DNA of 64,000 nucleotides from Ligula intestinalis (lineage: Eukaryota; Platyhelminthes; Cestoda; Diphyllobothriidea; Diphyllobothriidae): positions 8,757,596-8,821,595 of the forward strand of contig JAYGXS010000005.1 in assembly GCA_036362985.1 (NCBI GenBank), read 5' to 3'. The position numbers and the translations under genes were made by a program. Every line of letters begins with the position of its first letter. The stretch's first letter is position 1. This document shows positions 52,811-64,000 of this stretch, piece by piece. The notes beneath the pieces are model-generated. The model ran no database searches. It saw only the letters and a program-made list of their open reading frames with translations, and was not told where the DNA came from.

Positions 52811-54240
52811 AACAGTTGAAAGCCGGGGATTCCAATTTCGCGATTGTCAATCTGGCCCGACAACCATGTTTCTGTTATCGAAATAACATCGGGAAGGAGG
52901 TCGGATACGTTGATCCTTAGTTCATCCATTTTTGAAAGTAAGCTTTGCGCATTGGTATACATAAATGTCAATTTTGAATTCTTGCGTGGTCCATTTGTAG
53001 CCCCAACGCAGGCTACTGGAGTAGCTGCGCGGTCATGCGAATCGGTTTGGCCCATGAGGGGGCAGAATGTCTTTCGACTATCTGGTCCTTGAAGATCACG
53101 AGATTCGGTTCTCCTTTGATTCTGCGTTCCCTCAATTCTAGAACTAGCGTGCGGCGTTTCAGCCTCTCGGCAGGAGAGTAATCCGGCTGAAAAAACACAT
53201 CCTTTCTAGAGTACTTCAATCGAAAACGCCTGGACAGTAGAAGTTTTGCTTATGTGTCGCTGGTTAGGACGATCTTTAGTGGTCGTGGTCTAGTCTGCTG
53301 AGTTGAGTTTGGGCGAATTCCAAGACGAAATATTTTTTGATAAAATATTTCCTCAGATGGTTGCAACAGCTCGTTTAGGAGCTCTTGGAATAACCCTTTG
53401 TCAGCCTCACTTCTTTCGCTGGGTGTTTCGGCAGAGGACTCGGGTAGTCCCTGTATGATGATGCAGTTGCCCTTGTCAGGGCCGCTGCTATTGATTGGGG
53501 GTTTTCGGTTATCCTCCGACCACTCAGAATCCTCAAATGGTTGATTGATTGCGGGTTTTCGGTTATCCTGCGACAACTCAGAATCCTCAGATGGGCCTCG
53601 CAAACTGGGAATGTCTGCTGGGGTATCCGGACTAGTAACGCTCTGTGCACGGTCAACGGGGCCTTTATCCGGGGATCGCTGAGAGGGATTCGACACTACC
53701 GGAGTGCAGACCTCCTTAACTTGGGCTGTGACTACCTTTTGATCTGATATTTTCTTATTGGAAGAGCCCGACGGATTCTCTTTCGTAACAAGGCGACCTT
53801 CTTGTGTTGTAGCCGTTGGCCTCTTGCTCTTAGTCTTTGGCTCTTTGGGAGGCGCGACTGGACTGCTTTTTACGGGTATCTTAGACACCACTTGTATGTT
53901 TCCTGTGGTTATGTTAGGCATTCCACCCCTCATTCTACTACGGGCTGCTATTTGTGTAGTCTCCTCCGGAATAAAAGACCTGTGGATAAGCTCTTTCATC
54001 TCTTGGACTTCTAGTTCATCCGGTTGAATTTGGCGACTAGCATCTGGACCATCAATTGGCTTGCGGAAACCGGCTGGTCTACTTGCGTCATCTGCGCTAA
54101 ATTTAACACACTTTTCGAACGCCTCTTTGACCGTGTTGTGATGGTGTAATGGTTAGCGCGTTCATCCTCGATGTTAGTGGTACTGTGTTCGAACCCCGGC
54201 AGCACTTCCCTTTTCTCTTCAGAAGTCGAGCATAACATGT
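52811..54240 (-). mobile_element. CR1-like LINE, ORF1 and start of ORF2
   Basis: ORF1 runs 53999-53250 and, after a shift near 53235, 53219-53013: CIIIQGLPES, IFRLGIRPNS, TRPRPLKIVL, VFFQPDYSPAERLKRR and NLVIFKDQIVE. ORF2 begins about 53055 (overlap as in the 38.7-kb LINE) with FMYTNAQSLLSKMDEL and SITETWLSGQ, and stops at the gap. 54238-54011 continues the 5' part in another frame, including an antisense tRNA-like sequence. Confidence 0.85.
54130..54212 (+). repeat. tRNA-like sequence at LINE 5' end (antisense to LINE)
   Basis: A box GATGGTGTAATGGTTAGCGC (54140-54159) and B box TGTTCGAACCCC (54186-54197); a 6-bp acceptor stem GTGTTG/CAGCAC can be drawn, the D and anticodon stems are poor. 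tRNA pseudogene. Confidence 0.65.
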
Positions 54241-54765
54241 TTGCAAAGCTTTTTACAATCAGCGAAAATTGATTTCCTGATCAAGGATATTGCCTTAAAT
54301 TTGAGGAAAATATACTAGAACAAGGTTCCTTCGATAGAAAGAGACTTCAAAAGTTGAGCAGGGCCGTCGTGTTGAGAAAACTTAAGTTCCTCTTGGAATT
54401 CCAAATGCTCAAACTAAGATGAGAACTTTGAAAGGATAAAACAGGGGAATTCAATGTAAGAAGATTGACTCAGCCTTCGTAGAAGTTCGATCTGCAATGC
54501 ACGATGGAGTAATGGACTTCTAAGTCGAGAAATCAGTAGAGGCGACGATCTTCAAAATCCGAAGAGTACAATATTTTGCAGAACGTAGATAAGTCCTCCT
54601 GAAGGTGGTTGAAGGAGATGATATTGGGCAAGCGAAGTATATTCTCAATCCCAACAGGCTGTAAGAGCGTCCTATAGTCCTAAATCGCGAATAAATCTAA
54701 TTTCTTCGGAGGGCGAAAATGGTGGTCAGATTTGAAACACGCGTTCAGCTGGCTCCAGGGCGTTG
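54240..54765. other. Unclassified spacer
   Basis: No motif found. Confidence 0.3.
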
Positions 54766-54767
54766 GT

Positions 54768-55690
54768 GTTAGACAATGCGTTGGGCAGGTTGCTGTGGGC
54801 CCGTGAACCATGGCTCGAGTAACTCGGAACTCACCCGATTTCACTTTGCGAGATTTTCAGCCTCCTTAAATGTGAATATGTGGCCGGGTCTCGTCGAATG
54901 TGCTGCAAAATGGCGGTTTGCGTGGTTTCTTTGCACTGCCGCTACGTGTTCGCAGCTTCGCGTCTAAGAAAGTCTGTCAGTTCCTTCATCGTAGTTGCTT
55001 TGTCCGCAACTGCACCAGATCCTATAGCCAATTCCAGATGTTTCTTGCTGTGGCAGTGCGCCTTTTAGTTTAACAATCTGACGCCTCCGGTTTGTGTGCG
55101 AGTCAAATTCCAAGTAGTGCGAGAAGGCAGTGAACGGCCTCAGAGACGTTTTTTACGTACGGAATCGCTGGCCAACATTTGGGGTCGTTGCGATTTTGTG
55201 GCCTATGTCATTCGCTCATTCACCGGTTGACGAAGTGACACATCTGAACATCCGGCAACTGAATCTTCTGGTTCACTGCAGTGCGTCTCAACACGCCGAT
55301 AAAGCGTCCTTACGCAATCGCGTTTGTGGCTAATTGGATGGTTGCTATTGTGATCCAGTACTTTTATCGTGTTTGTCGCTTTCCTGCACACTGGTCTTTA
55401 GGCCACCACAACCTATGCGGCTGACGAGGACTTCAAGTAAAGCCAGCTGGTTATTTCCTTCATCCTCAATCGTAAACAGTATGGCCAGGAGGACGCTGTT
55501 GAGATGTTCTCTGGACGTAAGCACCTGATCCCGTTGGATGACGTCGAAGTTATCATCCACATACCGCGCCCAGAATTTCGATCTGTGGTGTTGGAAGATC
55601 AGCCATTCTACCCTTTGTAGGGTTGCCTCGGCAATGAATTCCGAAATCCTTGAACCCATTGGTGTTCCTTGTACCTTTAACATGTTGCGT
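54768..55690 (-). mobile_element. PLE of a second lineage, RT palm to GIY-YIG
   Basis: Minus strand: QGTPMGSRISEFIAEA, FWARYVDDNFDVI (catalytic), FTIEDEGNNQLALLEVLV (55683-55345); HPISHKRDCVRTLYRR (55391-55203); then across stops a GIY-YIG segment near 55050-54900 (CSCGQSNYD; HSTRPGH), ending WFTGPQQPAQRIV before a stop at about 54768. HKR.CVRTL and the WFTGPQ ending set it apart from the other two PLEs. Frameshifted and truncated at both ends of the RT. Confidence 0.82.
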
Positions 55691-56090
55691 CAAACGTGAA
55701 GTATGTCCTGAGACAGAACTTCAGGAGTTACTGGATTTGGGCATTTCCGAGGGCGCTCCCATCCCACTCATCGTACCGCTGAATGCACTCTAGCATACAG
55801 GCTAGCAAAGTGACTGTTTCAGAGTCTCAAATTTCTGACCACCGATCCGAACACCATGGTCCGTTCATCGACACTATTCTTTGAGAAACTTACAGTCACC
55901 TAAAAGTAATCCACGCACAAGTCAAAGTCACCGCACAAGCAGCCTACAGAGCACACGATGAAAATCGTCGCATGCGACAGTTGAACTGTCAAATTTTGAC
56001 CGCATTTGACGTACCTACATTGGCGTTAATTAGGTAGAGGTCATGACGAAGAAGATGATGATGAGATCACTGGAACAAGAATTTTATTTT

Positions 56091-56130
56091 CCTGACGTTT
56101 CCGATTCTGTCGTGAATCCTTATTCATAGG
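56091..56130 (-). ncRNA. Decayed minimal hammerhead (PLE type)
   Basis: Minus strand: CTATGAATAA in place of CTGATGA (56129-56120), stem II GGATTC..GAATC, then GGAAACGTCAGG (56102-56091). It lies about 900 bp after the PLE at 57011-58380 in the same orientation, where a PLE repeat would carry it. Confidence 0.55.
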
Positions 56131-56452
56131 TAACCGTAGGATAGTGTGAGACACGCACAGATTGTGGCCACAATGCATAGAGGCGTTGGTTCATGCCAAT
56201 TTACTCACTTATTCTAATATAAGCAGGCGTTGAACTTTAACCGTTAAGGTGCCTAAAATTGAGTGTTAAATCTCGGGCTGTCTCCTACTTTTCATCAATT
56301 TGCGCTTAAATGTTTATTCGTGGAGCTGTCATTTTCGATCATCATATGAGGCCCGAACTACCCCTGCTCCGAGCTGATACGTTTGTTATTGACGCGCTTA
56401 TCTGATGATGTCGCAGCGGACCTACATTGTAGCCATACTAACGAGAACAAAT

Positions 56453-56760
56453 AGGTAAACACCCCAACTTTATGTACCATTTACCGGCTGTCTGTTTATA
56501 TCGAAAAACATCTGAAGGTGATTTTTTGTTCAATAGACACAGACTTTATTATAATTCACCAGTAAATGAACAGGAAACGCAATTACTAAATGATTCTCCA
56601 ATGCTTATTAGAATCAGGCATTTCCGAAGTTAATGCAAGCCCCTTTATGCTTTTTAGTTGTGAAAAGAAGAAATATCTGTTAAATAAGTGTAGCGTGCGC
56701 AGTTGATGTTTTAAAATATACTTAAACAACTACTATATACATTTTAGTAGAAGTAGTTGA
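56453..56760. repeat. 308-bp direct repeat, copy 1
   Basis: Aligns without any gap to 63261-63568 (offset 6808), about 19 differences in 308 (94%). No coding frame, no TIR. Confidence 0.9.
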
Positions 56761-57010
56761 GGTTGCTTGAAAATGGTTATTGCTGTAGGATTTATTGGTA
56801 CCATAAATTTCGGGAGAGCCCCTCAGTTACAACCCCTCATTGCATTGAGGTTCACGAATGAGAAAAACACGAAATTGAAAATATACAGAAAGGTCATAGG
56901 TCCTAGTCAGATAGGGAAAGAAGGTTAAAACAAAATTGGAGGAAAAAAAACAGGGAAGTTGAGTTGTGGGGAATATTGGGCTGGGGAATGTGCGAATCTG
57001 GGGCTTGTGG

Positions 57011-58380
57011 TTACCAAGGTAAGGCAAGGTTAACCACGTGCTCCAACTGTTTGCAAAGGTCCGGTTTAAGGCGTCTACTATAAGCAGCTTCCAGGTAACA
57101 AAAGATTCGAGATGTTTGTGCTCGAAAAAGAACTCGGAAAGAAGTTATAGGATCTACCGAATGACCCGTGTCCAGTAGGTGTTCAGTGATAGAAGAACGA
57201 GGAGAACGGTTTTCTTGCTTGAATAACCAGCTAGGTGATGTGCCTTGGCTCTGGTTGCCAATTGTCTTTGCGTACGCCCTATGTACTTGCATCCACAAGT
57301 GCAAATGAATTCGTAAACGCAATTAGAGGTGGCGTGCAAAGGAAAGGCATCCTTGACACAAGGAGTCGGCAGGGGCTTTGTTGGAGAGCAAATTATGAGT
57401 TCTGCGGTGTAATAGGTTCTTTCTATGGTCTTGAGCAAGCGCCTCTTGATTGTGTTCAGGACGTTATCTCCCTTGAAGGGCAAGGATATAAATACTGGCT
57501 TCTTCGGGGCTAATTGTTCACTCATTTTGGGTCGTAGAGGTTTACTATATTTGTCTATAAACTGAGGTGGATATCCACGCTTCAGTAAAGTAGCTTTGAG
57601 ACAACCTAATTCTACGTCCAAAGTATCCACAGAGCAGATTTTCCTAGTCCTCTGGAAAAGGTTACAAACCAGGTTATGTTTTCATTGAATGGGAACAAAA
57701 CTTGAAAATGTAAGTACTGACCTTTCCAGGTTTTATTGTGGAAGACTCTCCGTGAAATGGAGCCATATGTCTGTCTGGACAAGTGGACGTCAAGGAAGGA
57801 AAGTTGGTTATCGCGTTCCAGTTCCATAGTAAATTTTATCTTCGGATGTAGCTTGTTCATAGTGGACAGCAATTCCTCGGCTTCTTTCAGGTTCTTCACG
57901 ATCGTAAAAACATCATCTACATATCGTCTGTAGATTGTTGTGTGGTTAAATTCTGTAAGTACTTTTCTTCCCAGATGGCCCATAAATATGTCTGCAAAGG
58001 TTGGTCCGAGTGGACTACCCATTGTGACTCCGTCAATTTGTCTATACAGTTGGCCATTGAACAGAAATTGGACATTTTTAGTACAACGTTGTAGTAAGTT
58101 ACGTAGTAATTGTGGGGGCAGGCGTGTGTCGGATGAATAAGCGCAGTTAATATCAATGGTTTCATCCAACGGTACGTTAGTAAGCAGGGACTCCACGTCC
58201 AGGGATAGCATGCATTTGTCTTGTAAATTGAGCTGGGTGATCTCGTCGATAAACTGGAAACTGTCGTTTAATGTAAATTTGGAAAATCTTTGGCGAATTG
58301 GTTCTAGTTCCTTAACTAGCCAATGCGCTAGATTGTGAATGATTGTGATTGAGTACCCATTCCACGCCATGTTACTGTAC
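57011..58380 (-). mobile_element. Penelope-like element, RT and GIY-YIG
   Basis: Three frames on the minus strand: 58370-57612 (LDVESLLTNVPLDETI, GVTMGSPLGPTFADIFMG, RRYVDDVFTIV, LSFLDVHLSR), 57630-57154 (LPFKGDNVLNTIKRRL, then GIY-YIG CTCGCKYIGRTQRQLATRAKAH), and 57322-57011 (SSITEHLLDTGHSVDP, FRVLFRA). Frameshifts near 57660 and 57240. Same family as 10247-11305 but with the RT fingers and palm preserved. The 5' end is truncated near 58380. A minimal hammerhead relic lies downstream. Confidence 0.9.
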
Positions 58381-59395
58381 GATTACACTTCGCGCCTCAT
58401 TTGTACCCGACTTCCACGATAACGCTGTCGGCAAAGGAAATGGAAAACCTTCTTTAATCCTCACGAAAAAATCATTAGACCACGCTTCATCATAAAATGC
58501 GTCCTAAACACTTTCAGCAATCACACTACCAACTGACGAATACCTTCACTCGCATAGCCGTCTATTGCAATTTTTCGCAGTAAACGACGATTAGACATTT
58601 AACGATACAGTTAGGAGACGAAATAGACAACGTGTGCAAAGGTGACTGCGTCATCATAACATCAGGCTACGCCAAAGAAAAATCGGCTAACGACACTTCC
58701 ACATGACACGATGAACGGCGATGATAAATATCGCTTCGTCCACTATAACACCGTATCATTTCACACCTACACAAGAAAAAACTTCCTAAACATAAGTTTT
58801 TTTTCTAAAACCTTTACAAAGGCTACCAACTTTACACACCGCATGTCCATAGTTACACAACCACATTAAGAAATGTGTCCTCGTTCCGTAATCAACGTCA
58901 ACAAAAACAAGACAGTTCCTCCTTTCACTCGCCCGAGTCACTGTGTCCTCACAAGCTTCCCTCACTATCCTCTAGCGCCTTTGGAGGATGTTTTCACTCC
59001 ACTCGCTTCTTTCACTTCATTGACAAGAAAAACACACTTACACGTACTTTTCTCAATTACTAAATCCAACGACAACAACAATAGCTAACTCACACGACAA
59101 AAAACAAACAATAAAACAACATCAAACATCCCTAACAAAAACCTCCGACTTTAACATTCACACTTATTTTCGCCTTCTCAAATCCATAGATATCAGCCAC
59201 ATGCTTCACAAATAATTCCTACGCATATTTCACGTCCAGTTATAAGTTAGTTTTATTGACCTTGACCGCAGTTGGTTCAAATTTGAGACAAAGTGGAACA
59301 TTTCTATAAATCGATCTATTCAAGAGAAAAAACGACTTTTAGTCTTCGTATTTATCATACAAATCATCTCTATTAGCATAGTTTTATTTGGAACC
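58380..59395. other. AT-rich spacer and probable LINE 5' UTR
   Basis: No motif; the last 150 bp before 59396 probably belong to the following LINE. Confidence 0.35.
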
Positions 59396-60272
59396 ATGAC
59401 AAATTCCAAGCGTCCCACGTGCAACAGTAATGTCAGTGGCAGGAGTAAGGCCGTGCTTTGCGCTTTATGTAGCAGATGGGTGCACATAAAATGCGCAAAA
59501 ATAGCCCCTGAAGTCTTCGAAGTCTTGAAAAACTACGACTCAGAAGGGCTCGTGCCCTTTTGTAATGCGTTCAAAAGTAGTATCCTTGGCAAAGACGCTG
59601 CGGACACCCCCACCGATACAACAGACGAAAATAAAACCCTCGAAGAAGATGCGATAACTTCAGATGCGGCGAAGCCAGATACAATAGCGGTAACGGAGAA
59701 GCTGCCAATAGAAAATCTGGAACACGGAGACCCATTTCTCGTGCTTTCTACTACAGAAATCGATGAAAATGCGAAGTGGACCACGCCGAAACCCGCAAAA
59801 AAAGAAGGCCGAGCTACACGAAGTGCCGAAGGCTTCTACGTCGAAGGTTTCTGCATCGGCATCTAAGGCGTCAAAAGAAACAAACGACCCAACTGATAGA
59901 AAGAAATCGCTTCTCTTCTTCAATGTGCCCGAATCCGACGGAGTAGATGCAGAAACACGTGTGCGACACGACTCTAAAGAAATAGCAAAAATCACCCTCA
60001 AAATGCTGGAACCAAGTGATGGACAGGTATCAATTTTAAGCCTTTATAGACTAGGTGCAAAATCGGCAGATGGCGGAAGACCTAGACCACTGAAGGCGGT
60101 TTTTAAGTCCAACCACATCCCTAAAACACTGCTGACCCGTGGATGGACACTTGAAGGCTTAAATATCTCGATGCGGGAAGATCTGTCCCCTGAGGACAGG
60201 AAAAAAAGCAATGTAGAGCTGTCGATGAACTCAAAGAACGTCGTGCCGCTGGGGAGAAAGACCTACGCATAA
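59396..60272 (+). pseudogene. LINE ORF1 with PHD-like finger, frameshifted
   Basis: The ATG at 59396 opens a PHD-like zinc finger (C-T-C..., VLCALCSRWVHIKCAKI, PFC) typical of CR1/L2 ORF1 proteins. The frame closes at 59866; a second frame (59763-60272) carries the RRM/L1-ORF1-like block SLLFFNVPES, YRLGAKSADGGRPRPLKAVF and LSPEDRKKS. A single shift between about 59800 and 59866 separates them. Confidence 0.8.
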
Positions 60273-60309
60273 TAAATTTTCGGGTTGTCCAGAAGAGGAG
60301 ACCCCTCTT

Positions 60310-63119
60310 CAAACCATTGCTAGTAATGGCTCAGGAAGCTCTGATAGAGTTATAGGCATTCTACTGATAAATGCGCAAAGCCTGCTCAACAAACTGGCTG
60401 AATTACATGTAATAATCGCACAAAAGCGCCCTGCGATTATTGCGGTGACAGAGACCTGGCTATTTGAATCCGTAACGGATAGTGAGATCAATGTGCCCGG
60501 TTACCGAGTGTTCCGTTGCGACCGTAACGATAGGATACATGGAGGTGTCTTGTTATATGCGACCGATGGACGCATTGTAACACTGTTAGAACGCACACGC
60601 ACGGACGACAACCGTGTTGAACAACTCTGGGTGTCGGTCAAGGCTGCTACTGGTGCAACCACAACCATAGGTGTTATATACCGAAGTCCTCAAGCCGACG
60701 GTACAAACTGGTTGACTACAGTCAAAGAGTATGCCAAAGGTCGCGGGTCTGTATTGTCGGTGATTTCAATTGCCCACATATCAACTGGGCTCACCTGAAC
60801 ATCGAAGGTCCTGCCTATGAAACGGAGAACGCGTTGTTGGAAATGAAAAACGAAACCCATCTTGTGCAAAATGTTGCTCAGCCTACGCGGATAGCCGACT
60901 CGTGTATGGTTTCCTGTCTGGACTTGATAGTCACAAATGGGCGCACAAAAGTATCGGATGCTCGGGTCTCCGCACCCCTAGGCACCAGCGATCATGCTAC
61001 TGTCTTCGCAGCACTCCACATAACAGGATCGCCGTCAACGCGTAGATGCTACAAACCGGCACACTGGAAGACTGACTACGATGAAATGAGACAGAGCGCT
61101 AGGAACCTATCCTGTGAACCGAGTAGCTCGGCCGATGTAAAAGAACGCTGGAGAGTAATTCGTGGGAATATTGAGCGACTCTGTACTGATTTTGTCCCCC
61201 TTAAGCTCTGTGGATGGGCAGCATGTCATCCCCCATGGATGGATGGTGAGACAAAACGCAAGTTCAAGGCCAGAAAACGTGCCTACAAAGCCTTCATGGT
61301 CCTAAAAACTACCGAAGCACAAACAAAATACAAAGCACTCAGCGATGAATGCAAACGTATGATGAGGGCAAGAAAAGTAGCATACGAAGAGGATCTGCTG
61401 AAAAACGTTGACACTCAACCAAATCGATTCTACTCATTTCTGAAGAGAAAGCGTCGTGAAGGCCCGGGCATCCAGGGTCTCCACAATACAGATGGTGTGC
61501 TCGAGACAGGTGAGTTATGTATGGCTGAACTTCTAGCTCAACAAAAATCTACTGTTTACTTGCCATCAGCGCCCGACAGGGAGGATTTTGAGATCCATGA
61601 CCAAACTGAAAACGGCATGCTAATCACCATTGAAGATGTGGAGAATGCACTACCTAGGTTCATACCTACTAAGGCTGCTGGACCCGACAACCTCAATCCG
61701 AGGGTAAGTAGCGAGCTAGCTTCTATAATCGCACCAAGCATCAAAGCACTGTTTCTCTGTACGCTTGAAACTGCAACGGCACCAGATGACTGAAAACAGA
61801 GTATAACAACTCCGAGGTACAAGGGTGGCGACCGTTTTCTTCCCCAGAATTATCGACCAGTCAGCCTGACCTCGGTGTTTGTGAAAGTACTCGAAAACTT
61901 CATCTGTCGTGAAATCGATGCTCACATTGGGCCAGCCACAATCCTACCAACAGAACAACATGGTTTTGTTAAGGGCAAATCGTGTACCACAAACTTTATG
62001 GTGGCACTTGAAGCCTGGTGCGAAGCCAAAGAAAAACGAATGCCGGTTCATGCAGCCTTAATCGATCTTAGCAAGGCGTTTGATAAAGTCGGTCACGTGC
62101 TTCTCCTAAACAAACTCAGTAACACGCCGGTACCTAGAACTGTCATCAAATGGATCAAGGGGTATCTATTCGGTAGGCAATGCCGGGTCAGAGTTGGCGA
62201 AGGGTGCTCCTCGGCGTTTGAGGCTTTTAGTGGAGTACCACAAGGGTCGGTGCTGGGTCCCAGACTGTTTTCAATATACGTCGCGGATATCCCATCAAGA
62301 CTTGCATCCCCATGCCTTCTGTTCGCGGACGACCTCAAGGTATGGCGTGTCATACGCAACGCCGAAGACACAATGACGTTCCAAAATGATCTCGATGTGA
62401 TCCACGAGTGGTCATTAGAGATCAAGATACCGGTAAACGTGACCAAATCGAACTTGTTTATAATTGGGAGAGACCGGGACCACCCACCCTATACAATGGG
62501 AAACATGACACTGGCCGCTGTTAGGAGTACTCAAGACTTGGGCGTTATCATCCAGGACGGCCTCAAGACCCGAGAACAATCAACTTTGGCGAGACGCAAG
62601 GGGCTAGCGCTACTTTGGATGTTCAAAAGCGCTTTCACGTCCCGGTCCATGCAGATATTCCGTAAGCCCATGGTCACGTTTATTCGACCGATCATGGAGT
62701 ATAGATCGTCCGCTTGGTTTCCGTGTACAAAGAGCTAAATGACTGACATCGAATCTGTTCAACGACTGGGGTCAAGAATGGTGCCCGAAGTGAAAAGGCT
62801 GACCTATCCGGAGCGCTGTAAAGCACTGGACCTGTTTACCCTCGAATTTCGACGCTCTAGAGGCGACCAAATCATGATGTACAAAGTGATCGTCTGCGGC
62901 GAAATACCGGAGGTCGCAGAGTACTTCAAACTAGCCGATGACATGCCCACGCGAGGACACTGCTTCAAACTGGTGGTACAACGGACAGATGGCCTCCCAC
63001 ACGTCTACCGACTCTCAAGGCGCGCTGTGAATGCATGGAACAATCTCCCCCCCGACGTTGTTGCTGCCGACACAATTGCCGCATTCAAGAAGAAATACGA
63101 TGCCCTATTTGAAACATGA
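60310..63119 (+). pseudogene. LINE ORF2 (endonuclease and RT), disabled
   Basis: Endonuclease: ILLINAQSLLNKLAEL, VTETWLFES, GVIYRSP, then a shift between 60770 and 60834, LGTSDHATVFA. RT: KAAGPDNLNPRV, a TGA at 61791-61793 where Trp is expected before the ITPRYKGG block, NYRPVSLTSVFVKVLE, ALIDLSKAFDKVGH, GVPQGSVLGPRLF, FADDLKVW, FIRPIMEYRSSAWFP, a TAA at 62736-62738, and the CR1-type C-terminal domain RGDQIMMYKVI, TRGHCFKL, AVNAWNNLPPDVV. The catalytic FADD is intact; two stops and one shift disable it. Confidence 0.88.
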
Positions 63120-63260
63120 TTTGTACCGTTCACGGGAGTGCCCTTGCTTTGCCGGGGGGATTGGTCTAACCTGAAAACTCCCACATGTCCGGCGACTGCA
63201 AAGAAGGGGTGCCCACGGATCCGTTCCCTACCCTCTACTGATGAAACATGAAACATGAAT

Positions 63261-63568
63261 AGGTAAACACCCCAACTTTACGTACCATTTACCGGCTGTC
63301 TGTTTCTGTCGAAAAAATTCTGAAGGTGATTTTTTGTTCAATAGACACAGATTTTATTATAATTCACAAGTAAATGAACAGGAAACGCAATTACTGAATG
63401 GTTCTCCAATGTTTATTAGAATAAGGCATTTCTGAAGTTAATGCAAGCCCCTTTATGCTTTTTAGTTGTGAAAAGAAGCAATATTTGTTAAATAAGTGTA
63501 GCGTACGCAGTTGATGTTTTAAAATACACTTAAACAACTACTATATACAGGTTAGTAGAAATAGTTGA
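63261..63568. repeat. 308-bp direct repeat, copy 2
   Basis: See 56453-56760. Its left edge directly abuts the 3' tail of the LINE at 59396-63256. Confidence 0.9.
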
Positions 63569-64000
63569 AATTATCTATTTTATCCCGTACTCATTTTTCC
63601 ATAGTTTGACTCATCTGAATGCATCCCATTCCTGTTGAGTGGTTCACTTTTTCTTACGGTTTTACCGGGTTACTTACCCAAAGACCATTATACGTGCCAC
63701 ACGGAAATCCATATTACTCAGGAAAGACGCTTGTCTAACCTTTGTTAGTTTATTCTCTCCTCGGTTCAGCCTTGGAAGAGTTTTAAGCGTCTCACTGGCC
63801 AACGCAACACACTGGCACACGTCGGTGCTGATTTAAACGGTTTAAATGTATATTCTATCCACACTCGTTGAACATAATAATACACATAATAATTTTTGGG
63901 GGTTAACGCACCGCAGGCTATTGAAGTGTTAGAAAGAGGACATAAAAGCGGAAATCTCGCGCACATTGCTTGTTCCGGGCATCGGGTAAAACTCAACACG
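63569..64000. other. Spacer at window end
   Basis: No motif recognised. Confidence 0.35.

Larger units (their letters stand above)
59396..63256 (+). mobile_element. CR1-like LINE with PHD-type ORF1, degenerate
   Basis: ORF1 and ORF2 in order, with a 3' UTR ending in TGAAACA units (63241-63258). Extensive but few lesions. It ends directly at the second 308-bp repeat. Confidence 0.88.

Noticed and set aside
54130..54212. Functional tRNA gene
   Set aside because: A and B boxes are good but the D and anticodon stems do not pair; better read as a tRNA-derived relic.
56453..63568. LTR retrotransposon bounded by the 308-bp repeats
   Set aside because: No LTR-type gag/pol between them, only a PLE and a LINE on opposite strands, and no TG..CA ends.

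Overview
The window is a gene-poor, transposon-rich stretch of an animal nuclear genome, most likely a flatworm (Platyhelminthes, perhaps a tapeworm). Reasons: spliced genes with long introns, CR1-like and RTE-like LINEs beside Penelope-like elements (PLEs), Ty3/Gypsy debris, and a tRNA-headed SINE carrying a hammerhead ribozyme, an arrangement known from the schistosome SM-alpha family. The phylum is an inference; no species call can be supported.

Three host genes can be rebuilt by joining exons in phase. EXOSC9 (RRP45, exosome core) is complete in four exons at 1070-5579 (+). ASTE1 (asteroid, XPG/FEN1-like) is complete in two exons at 14118-18501 (-). A BUB1-type mitotic checkpoint kinase occupies 30741-46293 (-); six exons give the whole kinase domain, but its 5' exons were not recognised. 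The genes look functionally unrelated to each other.

All other recognisable sequence is mobile. 0-14 kb: diverged SINEs, degenerate LINE C-termini and a 5'-truncated PLE. 18.7-27.5 kb: a long-TIR foldback element, then three decayed minus-strand LINEs, one split by a 547-bp foldback DNA element. 28-29 kb: Gypsy pol. The BUB1 introns hold a Gypsy gag split by a jockey-like LINE, a head-to-head pair of hammerhead SINEs, and a nearly intact CR1-like LINE (38.7-43.5 kb). 47-64 kb: a second tRNA-SINE, an RTE endonuclease fragment, LINE ORF1s, two PLE lineages, a degenerate CR1-like LINE, and two ungapped 308-bp direct repeats.

The most notable signals are: (i) a dispersed tRNA-headed SINE whose 3' part folds as a hammerhead, with an 11-bp stem I and a self-complementary stem III in the best copy; (ii) a second, minimal hammerhead with a GAAACGTC core, probably PLE-derived, in four copies; (iii) tRNA-derived sequence in antisense near the ORF1 start of three LINEs, read through by ORF1 in two of them. 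Two of the three N gaps have the same 47-mer on both sides and look like unmerged contig overlaps rather than missing DNA.
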